Below are positions 12,901 through 24,900 of a stretch of DNA of 64,000 bases, piece after piece. The stretch comes from Caprimulgus europaeus (Eukaryota > Chordata > Aves > Caprimulgiformes > Caprimulgidae). The position numbers and the translations under genes were made by a program. The DNA lies in NCBI GenBank assembly GCA_907165065.1, contig OU015525.1, forward strand, positions 50,539,537 through 50,603,536. Reading direction: 5' to 3'. Numbering within the stretch: the first letter of the stretch is position 1; each line of letters opens with the position of its first letter. The notes beneath the pieces were generated by a model. The model had not been told where the DNA came from and did not search any database. It saw only the letters and a program-made list of their open reading frames with translations.

Positions 12901-15900
12901 ATTAAGTTGTGTTTTAATAGATTAGTATCACGATAGGCCATAAGTAATCCACTTTGGGAAATAAATGTTTTTAAGAGCTATGGTAGACAGGTTATATGTA
13001 ATGTGTAAATATATTTAGTGGTATAGTGGTGTTTCATTGCCATTTTATTCTTTCTGTTGCAATTCCTTAATCTTGGGGCTGGTAGGGGTGGTGATGGGAA
13101 GACAAAGTAATGTCACTGTTCTAAAAATGCTAAATACAGGTTTTAGTACAACTGATGTTAGCAGTGGTTGGCTTAATAGTCAGATAAAGAGCTGCTTGTA
13201 GTGCTTTTGTAATTGTGTAATCTTAGATGACTTCAAATTACACATAATTAAGAAAAAGTAATTTAGAAGTGAGATTGCCTAGGAATTCAGCTGATACAAC
13301 TTCATAGTATTGAAACTTCACTGAATTTATAGTGTGATTGTAGTCGTTAAATATAAAGTCCAAAGTATTATTCCATAACTTCATTGTATGTGTGGTATCT
13401 GAGTCTCTCTCTCATATTAAAGCTCAGATTTGAAAAAGTTTGTACAATTTAAAGTATATTGTAAAATCAGCTACTTCACACTAGCTGATGTTACAAGACT
13501 TGCAGGAAATATCTGTTCACATGTCTGAAATCCAGAATAGAATCCACAAAGTCTGTTTTATCACACATGTTACCTTCAGTACTCTACACTCGAGTAGATA
13601 AGACCTCCAGGATAACTGAACTGAGGCCACCAATTCATTTCATGTAGGTACCAAATAACTGTTGGGCTACTCTTAAATCTCAAGCTCAATTTTATCCCAC
13701 TGTTTACAAATGCAAAGATATATTTTCATAGCTAAAGTATTTGAAACCATCTGGTAAATAGTTGTGGCATTTGTTCTGTTCTGAGTTAGTTTTTGCTGAA
13801 TAATGCAGACATCTTGACAGTTCTCTTCCTATACACAGTAGATGTGTTGTAGGGCAGGACTGGGCAGGAAGTGCGATGGGAGGCAGTACGTTATAGTGGC
13901 AGTGTATTATACTTTTCCTCATTTTATTCCTGTTTGTATCCGTCCCCTACCCTTCCCATTCGAGTACTTTCAGATCTTGAATGTTACCAAAGATGTAAAC
14001 ATAGTTTTCAGAGGATGGTGTTAGGTTTTTTTTGGACAGAAGCTGGCAGATGAGTTCAATAGTTAATAGAAGGTGCTGTGTTCTCATAGGTAGGAGGCTG
14101 CACTGAAGTTTGAATATTCTGAAGGTTGAAAGAGCTGAAATGTCTCACTTGTATGTTTATCTAGAGTAGCAAGATAATTAACAGTGAAAGAGCAGACTGC
14201 CTTAAACCAATGGTAAATAACTATGTATGAAGTTAGGTATGCTTTTAATTTGATAAAAACTTTCCCTATTGTTTTCTCCATTGCTAGCAATCTTTTTAAA
14301 ATTTCCCACAATGTGTACTCAAGCAAATTATTTGTATTGTCAGTTCAGTGAGTAAACAGCTCTCTCCCTGAAATCTTTTAAGACTTTAGCTGTGTTTTGT
14401 GACGTTGTAGACAGCTATAGAGCGATGATTTAGATGGTTGTTCTGCAACAGAAACTGTAGAGTAAGAGGTGAAAGAATGAGTCTTAGGAGTCTTTAAATT
14501 CCTAGCTGATTTTTTTTAACAATTTGATTGACACTCTTATTTTTTGCATGGATAAGTAGCTTTTGCCAAGCTAAATAGAGAAGCCTGTAAGACTACTCAT
14601 TTGACCCATAGTCCATGGTTCTTGGTTGATTGTGTTGTGGCAATGTCCATGACAGAATCACCCTCACCGCCTTTTAGAAAATAATTTGAATTTTAGATAA
14701 GCCTTCTTGACAGTGAATTGATATACCAAGTCTTTACTTGTTAATTCTTACTTAGTCCTCCGGAAGTACCAGGATAATGATTGCGAATTATCCTCGTTTT
14801 CCTAGGAGGTTTCTAGTGGGGGTTGTTGGGAGGATGATTTGGAGGTGTTTCTAGGTATTTGTGTGTAGTTACTGTGCTGAAACTCTTAACTACCTTTGTT
14901 TCCCTGACAGAAAGTATTAACTGGACAGTAGCATCACGGGATTAAAAAAATTGTACTAGAAAAAGTCTTGGTAACTTCTTGGTTAGGCTTTCTGGTCTGG
15001 GAACATCGGGTCTGGTTGAGCTTGGTATGTTACTTATTAGCTCTCCAGATATTTTTTTATATGTAGTTAATGTACTTGGCTTTGTTGTTGATTAGGAGGC
15101 CGTTCTAAGGTATCTTAGAAGCATTTTTCATTCTCTTGTCATTCACATTCTTCCTGCCATATGTTGCAGTCCCAGTCTGACTTGAAAAGACTTTTCTCAG
15201 TTTTCCTCCCTTTTGAGTGTCTCGTGTTATGTGCCTAGTAGTTCTATTGATGATTTATTTCAGAGAGTCAACAAAAAGAAAGCCTATATACATTATCATG
15301 CTGGAGCTTCTTCCTGGGAACTGTGAAAATGGACTTCATTGTTCTTGCCCACCTGCATGCAGCTGCTTTGGGGTTTTTTTTAGAAGTACTGAGTAGCCAG
15401 AAGTTAAGTTTGCATGTAAATAATAAATCATTTACGTTCTTCAAAAAATATAATTCTGTTTGGTTTTTTTAAGACCATTCTTGTTTCTTCTAATAAAAAT
15501 TTATTTTTAGGTCTCTAGAAATTCCATCATGCCCCCAGAAGTAGGACAGGCTAACAGGGAGATGGTATTGGCATACTTGTTGTGCCGTGGATGGCTGATA
15601 GAGACAGAAATTGCAGGCCTTGTGTAATGAGAGAAAATTTGGCAAGTTTAATGACATTTTCTGGATTTGGGAACAGAAGATTGGCAAGGACTGATGGGGG
15701 TTTTCTGAAGGGTGCCACTTGCTGTTAATAGGAGCATGCAAGTTGAATAAGCAAGAAGGTGGTCAAGGATGGTATTGGAGCAGGTATAGGTAAGCGTGAG
15801 AGATGTCCCATACTGCAGACAAGTGTATCTCGTTATCCTTCTGGTTTCAGACATCTGAAAGTCTCCAGAGAAAATACACCATTCTGGCATGTGCGTGCAT

Positions 15901-18900
15901 TGAGTGTCCACACATACATCCAGTGGGAGCTCCAGTGGGGTGGGTCACTTTGTGGGATGGATATGTGGTTCACTTTTATAAAACCCTCTAGCTGTGCTAC
16001 CACCCAGTATCAGTTGTGTGTTCTCTCTGTGATACTACATAGTACCAATTTAGTATTTCTGCAGAATTTTTCTAAGAGGAAGACATTATTGTAGATGATG
16101 GTTTTTAAGTTGCAAAGCTTAATACTTAAGAAATGTCTGCAGATTCAGGTGCCTGATTTGAATGCAGTTAATATGTTTGTATTTCAAGCTTATCCTCTTA
16201 GCTAAGGATATCTTGAGCTGAAGAAAGTGGAAGAAGCTGTTATTTGGGTTTATGTCTAATCTGATAAGTTTTAAATAGCTATTCCGCTGTAATTGCATCC
16301 CAGCCCAGGTGTGAGGTTCTTATGATTTTCAGATTAAAACAAACAAAAAGACATTTGATTTCTTGGCACCTGAGGTTAATAGAATATCAAGAGTGAAGAT
16401 GATGATGAACTTCATGTCATCTGAGAAAGATTTCATGGTTGTCTTGATTTGCATAATTCCAAAAGTGATAAGTCTACACAATATAAAAATTAATAATATT
16501 TTGAATAAAGTTATTAACATCAGCTGTCTTCTGAAAGAATCTTAGTTTTAACAGAGGGTAGTATTTAATAGCTACATCCAAGGATCTTAATGTGTTCTAT
16601 GGTCAAAACCCCATTCTTCATATTACACTTGTGGGAAAGAAAGGCAGAGTATCTGTAACTTGATGAAGGAGTCAGGAAGAAGAATGCAGTAGACCATTGC
16701 TACAAATTATCAAGAGCAAAAGGGCACAAAATTTCATACTAAACTTTATTATTAGGGGAAAATTTCACAAATGTGAATGATCAAGAATTATACAGCATTA
16801 ACCACATTTTCCTCACTACCTCAATATTTTTGAGGAAAAAATGGTATAAGAAAAAACCACCACCAATTTTCATGTATTTGTATTAATTTGGGAAATAAGG
16901 AGGACAGACTGATACAGAAAAATACCAGGTTTGCTGTCCCATTTCTTATGCTTACATAAGAACTTTTATAACATTAGGAAATGCCTGGGGAGCAGTCTAT
17001 TGTGTCTTTTAACTTATGCTTTTAAAGGCAAATCTACATCAGATATTATTTTAAACTATAAGCAGAACATAGGTCATGTGAAATAGTGCTGAACATTTTG
17101 GCTACGGTGCAGTTAATTTTGGAGCTATCTTTCCAACTGTATTGTACATAATTCACTATATATGCATACAATAATACCCAGTGAAAGCAGTGTACCACAC
17201 AGTGTGGTTGTAATCACAGTCCGAATTGTTTCATGATGTGGTAGCAACTGCTTGGCTGTGTTGCACTTTTTAAAAGTATTTCTTTCTCCCGTAATTCCAT
17301 TGCCATTGCACCGTAGTAAGCAAGCAGAAGCAGTCTTTAATCTCATTTGAATTGAGAGGAAAAGTTAGAGGTAGATTAAAAATCAGTTAACTGCTCATCA
17401 CAGAATTGCTGTATGTTCTCAAACCATTGGAAACCCCTGTAGGATAACTAGCTGTACCGGGGAGGGGAGCAGGGTGTTGCGGCAGTTACCACACCTCAGT
17501 GGGGCTCTGTATGGCATCAGCGTGCCCGTGGCGGTGGTGAGGCTGCGTGAGCCTTGCTGCTGTGGCTGTGGGTCATCTCTTGTGGGGCAGGTTCCAGTGT
17601 CAGGGAGGAGTGGTGCAACCATCGTCTCACCCCATGCCTTGCAGAAGGTGTATCCTGGTGGGAACAGTGGCTTTCCTTTTAACTCCTTTGGCTGTCACAA
17701 GCAATGTATGTCAGTGCTTCAGTGTCTCACTCCATCGTAAATAAGTCTCAATGCCCCGAAGTAATGTCAGTTAAAAGGAAGGGAAAAGCAAATTGTCTAA
17801 CATTGCAGTTGGATATTATGAAGTATATTGCAGACATAATACTTTTGTTTCTTACTACAGCAAGATGTTCTTGCCATCTGCCTGAGTGAAGGAGTCCTGC
17901 ATTAGTTCTTAGTGGTTGAAACAAAACACAACAGTCTGCAAGGTGTTTTAATAGTGTTAAAATAATGTGGTTTTGTTTAAAAACAAACAAACCAAACAAA
18001 AACCCACAAAACAAAACACTCTGTAGGTGTGTTAAGGAAAATAATCTTCAGACTGCACACGAGATTGGGGTACTAAAGCATATTTTGTGTATTGCGGATA
18101 TCTGATAGGATCAGTCCCAGTTGAAGGTAAAGCACATTTTCCTCAACAGCTTTCATCTTAGAATGTAAGAACTGTGACCCATCTTGTGCTCACCTCCATC
18201 TGGTTTAAAGGCAGCACCGTTCGTTCCTTACTAGGACTAACAATAAGGATCCTGAAGATGCAGATACTTATGTGAAATGTTAGTTTTTCTTTTTTTTAAA
18301 ACTCTTAGAACTGCTTCAGTAACAGAGGAATATGACTTTAAAACATCTTCTGTGATGTAAACCAAATAAACTAAAAATCTTGGATGAGCTTAGGGTTTGC
18401 AGAAACTTTTTGGAAAGCTTCATCTAAAAGATGTATTTCTGAATAAATTTTGGAATACTTCAGTTTAGAAACTATCTCTCCTATGAATGTGGTCAGTTCT
18501 CATACTGATCACTTCATAAAATTAATGGGTGGACAATAATGAAAATATGAGTTCTAAGTATTAGAGAGTCAATTATTACATTTCTTACAGAATTATTTTT
18601 AGGCTTCTGCTAATACACTGTTGCTTGAAAGCATAACAGCAGTTATACTGCAGTAAGCTGTTCAGAAATGTTTTCTTCCCTCAGTTTTCATTTTGTTGGA
18701 AATACCTGGCTATTTCGTTAATAGAATACCTTAACCTAAAATTTAGGGTGGAATTTTCTGTATTAGGCCTGCAACCTAAAATTTAGAGGTGGGTTTTCAG
18801 CATTAGGCCTGCAACATTCTGGAGGCTGTAATGGTAGGATTAGGTCATGGTAGGGTTAAAATAGGCTATAGGAAGCTTTTGTGGGGCAAACAAGTAGCCA

Positions 18901-21900
18901 AAAGGCAGCAAAAGACAAAAAATTGAGAGAGGATGGTGTTTGTGGTTGGAGAGTAGTAATCCTTGCCTGAATTTTTTGATAATTTTTCTAACAGTCTCAA
19001 AAGGCATGTCACAATCCTATAAACTGCACTTTTCTGCTTACCTGAATATTGTGACACTGCTATTTACTGCCCTTGGTGTTCAAACCATGCTATATATAAA
19101 TTCAAATAGAACCTTAATTTGTGTTGGTATTTAGTGCAACTACTGCTGAGAGGAAAAGCAGGCAGGATTGAAATGGTGTCTGTGTTGCAGCTGTTGCCAT
19201 GATGGGTGCTAAACTCATACTTAAATAGTGCCAGGGCTACCAGCAAGTAGATATATTTCTAAAATTATTCTCCTCATGTCTTGTTTGGGATAAGGAAGTA
19301 AAATCAGCCTGATTAAAATGAGATACAGATCAAGTATTGCAACACTTGAGTTTGTCATTTTTTGTGGCAGTGTATATGGCATTCATTCAGTGCCAAGTTC
19401 CATGGCTTGGTCTTTAGTTGTACGTTATTTTATGGGAAGGTACAGATTTTAATGAGAATTATTCCATCAATATTGTTTCTTCAAAGGCTTTTTTATTTAA
19501 AGTTGCTTTGAGTAAGACTTGTAGATCAGCCTTTTTAGTGGCTGCAGTTACTTCTGCATTCAGTATTTTTAGGTCCCATCAAAGCAACTTGAGTTCTATT
19601 ATCTACCAGTCCCATCTTACTAGATTTAAGTGGCTTTTTTGTTTTGTTTTTTTCCATGCAGGTACTGCTCATTATTCACCACGAGTGTGGATCTGAAGAA
19701 GAGTTAATTACCTCTATTTTTTTGAGTATGTTTATACTTCAGATACACACAACGTAGCCTCCTTCCCCATTAGATTCTTAGAAGGTAGTTATAAATTTTT
19801 TTCCAGTATCCTTCTTGTGGCTTTAACAGTTATGATCAGTAACAAAATAAACTATTCCTTACATTTTGGGCAACTGCATGCCAATCAGTTCACTTAGAAC
19901 CTCCTGGAGGTCTTTCGCATGCCAGACTTTAAAACTGAGTGTGTATTTGTGGAGGTAACTATGTTAAAAAGAAATCTTTTAATAAAACATAGGGTTTTTC
20001 TCATTTACTGGACTTTGGAAAATAAGTATTACATCGGTTTGGAAATCAGTTATGTGAGCCATATTTGCTACTTCTGTTTTAAAATTCAGTTTTTGCTGTA
20101 GTCCTGGGGGGGGAAAAAGCCAACAACCTATCTGGGAAATTATAAGGCACTTTCTCAAATTGTTTCTAGATTTAGTTAGGCTATTGTATAAATAAGATCA
20201 TGTTGTCTCTGTTGTGCTCATTTTAAAAAGCTAGCTGAAGTTTCCTTCTCTAGCAAAGCAACTGCTAAATATTGTCAAGTCTCTGCATTAGTTCGGTGTC
20301 TAGAACAATACTGTGCAAATTCTGTTTGTAAAAGTAAATCTTGTGTATGGTTTAGATAAGTGTTTGTTTTATTTAGGGTTGGAAAAAGGAGAGGATTTTG
20401 GCTGAATATCCTGATGGAAAGATAATAATGGTTCTTCCTGATGACCCAAAGTATGCACTTAAAAAGGTATGGTGAAAACAACTGGACTTGTGTATCTTAC
20501 CTTGTTTGATATTTTGATATAAGTAATGAGAATGTTCATGGAAAGTTTGTGTAATTTCTGTGTGAGCAGCTGAAGTTGGACTCAGCTGCAGCGGTTCTGT
20601 AGCTTTTTCCAGAAACAGGTTGGACATCTCACTCTTAGCACTGCTGCTCTCTTCATAGAGAGACTGGGTCTGAGCAGGAGAGAAAGGCAGGAGTGGGAAG
20701 AGCACCAACCAACTGTTTTTTGTTTGGTTTGGGTTTTTTTTACACTTTTTAAATAAACTTGCTGAATGACTGCCACATAGTCTGTGTGATACAAACTTCC
20801 TACTATATTTAAACAAACTGAAATGTATTGACGTTATTACACAGCATGAATGTGGCACCATTCTTTAAATGCTTTTTGGATAAAAACAGATTTATGTGGA
20901 AAGTGGCCTCAAAATAATCTAGTCCTTTCCTATGTCCAAAACGGGATCAGCTCTGGTTATGATGCATCTGATAACTTCTTGATAAAACTGCTACCACTGC
21001 AGGTTTTTCTGACCTCCTTGGACTCTGTTACAGTATTTCACTATCCATAACATGAGGAAATTTTCCCTAAACATCCAGCAGAATTCCTGTACTGCAATTT
21101 AAGTGTATTAGTGCAAATCATACTGCCATAGCTGTGGAAAACAACCGTCTTTTCTGCTCTGCAACAGCTTTTTTGTGCCTGAACAAACTCTGATCGTTTC
21201 ACCTTAAGGAGATTGATGGGATGTGCTGGTTTTTAGCTTTATGCTCCTAAATAATGTTTTCTAGAGCTCTGATCATTGTCACACTCTCCTCTAGGTTGCT
21301 TCCGTTTGTGCCATGTCTCACATCTCTTCCAAAACCTTTTATCTAAAACTGGGCGCAGTACACTAGTGGAGCCTTAGAGCAGCAGGGTACTTTGGTGTCT
21401 TGCCAGCCTGTGTTCATACATCTTAATACATCACTACATTTGTGTTTTCAGCAGCATGACATTGTTTAGTGGCTGGTTTGCTGTGACCAATGGGTACTTT
21501 TTTACAGTACCACTGTCACAGGATCACGGAATGGTTGAGGCTGGAAGGGATCTCTGGAGGCTGAATTGATGCCCAAGACAGCTCTTTCTGATGGCGTGAC
21601 TGTAGTGGGTTTTCTTTAGCCTAACATGGAATTTTTTAAGTTAAAGAACTGAAAAGAAACTACAAGTTTTCTTTTTTTTCCCCAGTATTTAATACAGATA
21701 AGTTTATTTATTAAGTTTTGTTTCTCTGGTGATATTATCTTAATTTTAGTACATTTATTGCACATGCCTTTTGCACTAAAATGACTGAAGAAAAAATTAC
21801 TTAAAATAATTAAGTGGAGCGTACCTGCCGTCCTAAGGAAAGGAAGACAGTAGCAAATGAAGTAATTTAGGACAGAGTTCTCTGTAGTTCTGTGTGGTTA

Positions 21901-24900
21901 AAGTTGAGAGAACCTACGACTGACATCACTGTGGATGACTGACTTCAAGAATGATTACTTAGTGTTTCAAATTGGCTAATTAGACTTGTCATTAAAAGAC
22001 TGGTACCTGAAGGTTAGATGAGAAAGTAGAGAGTAGGTGATATCATGCCTTTTAGAAGTTATTTAAAAGCATTTTTTTAAACACATTTTTCACTTGATCA
22101 GTACTAACTTCATATATTCATAGCATCAGTAATTCTGGTTTTGCTTTACTAATGTAACTACGACGTGTTAAGGAAGCTTATGCTGTTTGATGCACAGCAT
22201 AGGAAAGGCGCCTTATTTCTGTCTCGCAGGAGATGACAGAGGGATCATAGAGGCTCTGTCAGTGTCTGGTTGTAGGTACAAGAATCCCCCAGTAAAATCG
22301 CAGCTCATGCATAAACTTTTGTTTACATTCATGCTGGAGTTTAAATATTTCTTCTAAACTTGCTAATATTACACAAATTATTATTTTTAGTTTTAGTTAC
22401 TCTTTGCTAACGGAAGAGCAGAAAGCTGGAGCAAGGAAACGATGGTTATTCATTCCTTCCCAAGGATGCATCCGCTTCCTAGCTGCCTTGGCGCTGTGCT
22501 TGTTACTGTCTCCTCAAAGCCCTTAATGGATTAGTTCTTTCAAGACCTTAAAAATAACAGACAGGAAACCTTCAACCAAGCTAGTTTAACTTTTGGCATA
22601 GATCTCGTTTACTTCTGGAATACCAGAGTCCACACAGTGATTATCTGCGTTCTCTCTATTAGCCTTTGAATAATTGAAACTTGGACTTAATGGAAGCTGA
22701 CGTAGAGGTCTCTACTTTTCCTGTTTCCAGCTGAGTATTATTTAAGGAATGTTTATGTGGAACGATGTGTTGCAGGTTACTTGGGGTAATCCTTAACTCC
22801 TGGAACAGCTTCCAGTGTTCTAGATACCTTAGAGCCTTTTTGCAAATATAATATCTATTTATACAAATGTGTATTTTACATGGGTTTCTTAAACAGCATT
22901 TAAACTTATTTTAACAGGTTGAAGAAATTAGAGAAATGGTAGACAATGACTTGGGATTTCAGCAAGCTCCACTCATGTGTTACTCTAGAACGAAAACTCT
23001 TCTCTTTATTTCTAACGACAAAAAAGTTATCGGCTGTTTAATTGCAGAACATATCCAGTGGGTAAGTGACTGAACTGCAGAAAGGCAATCTGTGTCAGTG
23101 CTTAGTGACTGTGTTCTTCAGACATTCTGAAACTATAGAATTACCTGAGAGTTTGTCTGGCTATTTAGCAGGTAAGTATTCCAAGTGTGCCTTTTCCACA
23201 GAGGAGGAGACATTTGGTGGTAGACCATTCTGAAATGCAGCTACTCATTTTGTATAGTTGACACCGAGCTGAGACGCATGTGTGGTGTTTACTTGGCTCA
23301 GACCTGCTTATCTAAGAACTTGCTACAGCTGAAGGATGGACTTTTTCTTCCTCTTGCTTACGCTGGTTCTGGCTCTCCTCTTGCTTGTTGACAAACAGAT
23401 TCAATTCCCTGCCTGGCAGAAACCCAACATGGATGAAGAGTGGGTACTCTGTAGGACTGAGCTGAATCACTGAGGGGTCAAACAGCTCCACAGCGAGGTG
23501 AAGCAGAGGGCAGATCTGTGCAGCAGAGAGCAGGGCAAGAAGTTGTGCTGCCTCTTGCAGTACTAACAACTGATGTCAGGACTTTGTCAAGTAGTCTGTT
23601 CTTTTGTAAACTGTGGTGTCTTCTGCTGTCCCTTGGGAGGAGCAGACACGAAGCAAAACAATCTAAGTCAGAGAAATTGATGCAAACACTTCAATGCAGG
23701 TGGTAATAAGAATTGGATTACTTGTTGCTGTTATTTTAAATTGGATAAGCTTTAGAGGGTTTTTTGGTTTAATCTTTTATCATCTGTTCCAATTTTGAAA
23801 CTTAAGAGAAATTAAATGAGACACAAATATGCAATCTTTTTGGTAAGACATTTTAGGAAGTAAGTATGTTTAACCAAAATAAATTACACAAGAATTATTT
23901 TATTCAGTTGTTAGTTATGCTTTTATAAAGTGACAAATATTTTTTTACATCACTTGCAGGGCTACAGAGTTATAGAAGAGAAAGTTCCAGAAGTCAGTTC
24001 AGAAAATGAGAAAGTCATATTTGAAAGACAGAAGGCGTGGTGCTGCTCAACTTCTCCAGAACCTGCTATCTGTGGGATTAGTCGAATATGGGTATTCAGC
24101 ATGATGCGTCGCAAGAAGGTTGCTTCTCGGATGATCGAGTGTCTTAGGTAATACACAAAGAGTTCCTTGGTTACCTGTGTTTCAGCTGGAGCTCAGTCCA
24201 AGGCGTTTATTGTTTTGTGTGTCTCAAGCTTGTATTGTTAAGCTGCTGGTGATATTTGGGATCTAGATATGAGCATGGTTGACAGTTCTGGTGTTATGTG
24301 GAGCTCAGTAACTAGCGCCAGCATTCCGCAGTGGGTTGTCTTCAGCAGAAACCTTTCTGCTAAATGCAGTTGTAACGAGTCAGCCTAACAGACTGCAGTG
24401 AGCTTGGGTAGTTTCCTCTGAGGTAATTATGGGTGAAGGAAATGAGACTGTCTTTGGTCAAAGTGTGAGATTACCCAGGTGTTAAGGACTGACCTAATCA
24501 TTGGCCAAATATCCATTCCTTAGAGGTAGAAAAGGGGAAAGAAGAGACGAGTGCACTGAACTATTTGATAAGAGTCTGATGGCGTCCAACTGTACTTTTG
24601 GGGGTGTTTTCTCTTTACTCGGGTTCAGTGAGCCTTATGAGGTATTTTCATGGAGCTTTAGTAGCTAGTGGTGAATGTTCAGCTGAGCACAAAGTGCTAC
24701 ATCCATAAAAGGACCCAAACATCTGTGCTACTTTTTAGATAAATGTTAAAAATGTTGAATCTCCAAACCTTGGGTTTCTTCCAGTGACATTTCCTAGAAG
24801 TTTCAGTGCCTGTTCTGAGTAATGCCAAGAACTACCCAGATCTTATTACTGCTGGGCTGTCAGGTTTGTGATGGGTGCCTGGCTAGCACCGTCCTGTTGG

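Larger units (their letters stand above)
20467..22917 (+). other. ESCO1 intron with CR1 remnants
   Basis: 2.45 kb intron. Two CR1-type LINE pieces occupy about 21030-21600; the rest is unrecognised AT-rich sequence. A 162-codon open frame on the opposite strand (20373-20861) overlaps the preceding exon and reads as an antisense shadow. Confidence 0.7.

Noticed and set aside
17455..17740. GC-richer patch with overlapping open frames in an ESCO1 intron
   Set aside because: Not recognised as an exon, CpG-island promoter or known repeat; the frames are a composition effect.
20373..20861. 162-codon open frame on - strand
   Set aside because: It overlaps the ESCO1 exon 20377-20466 in antisense and continues into intron; no recognisable protein.
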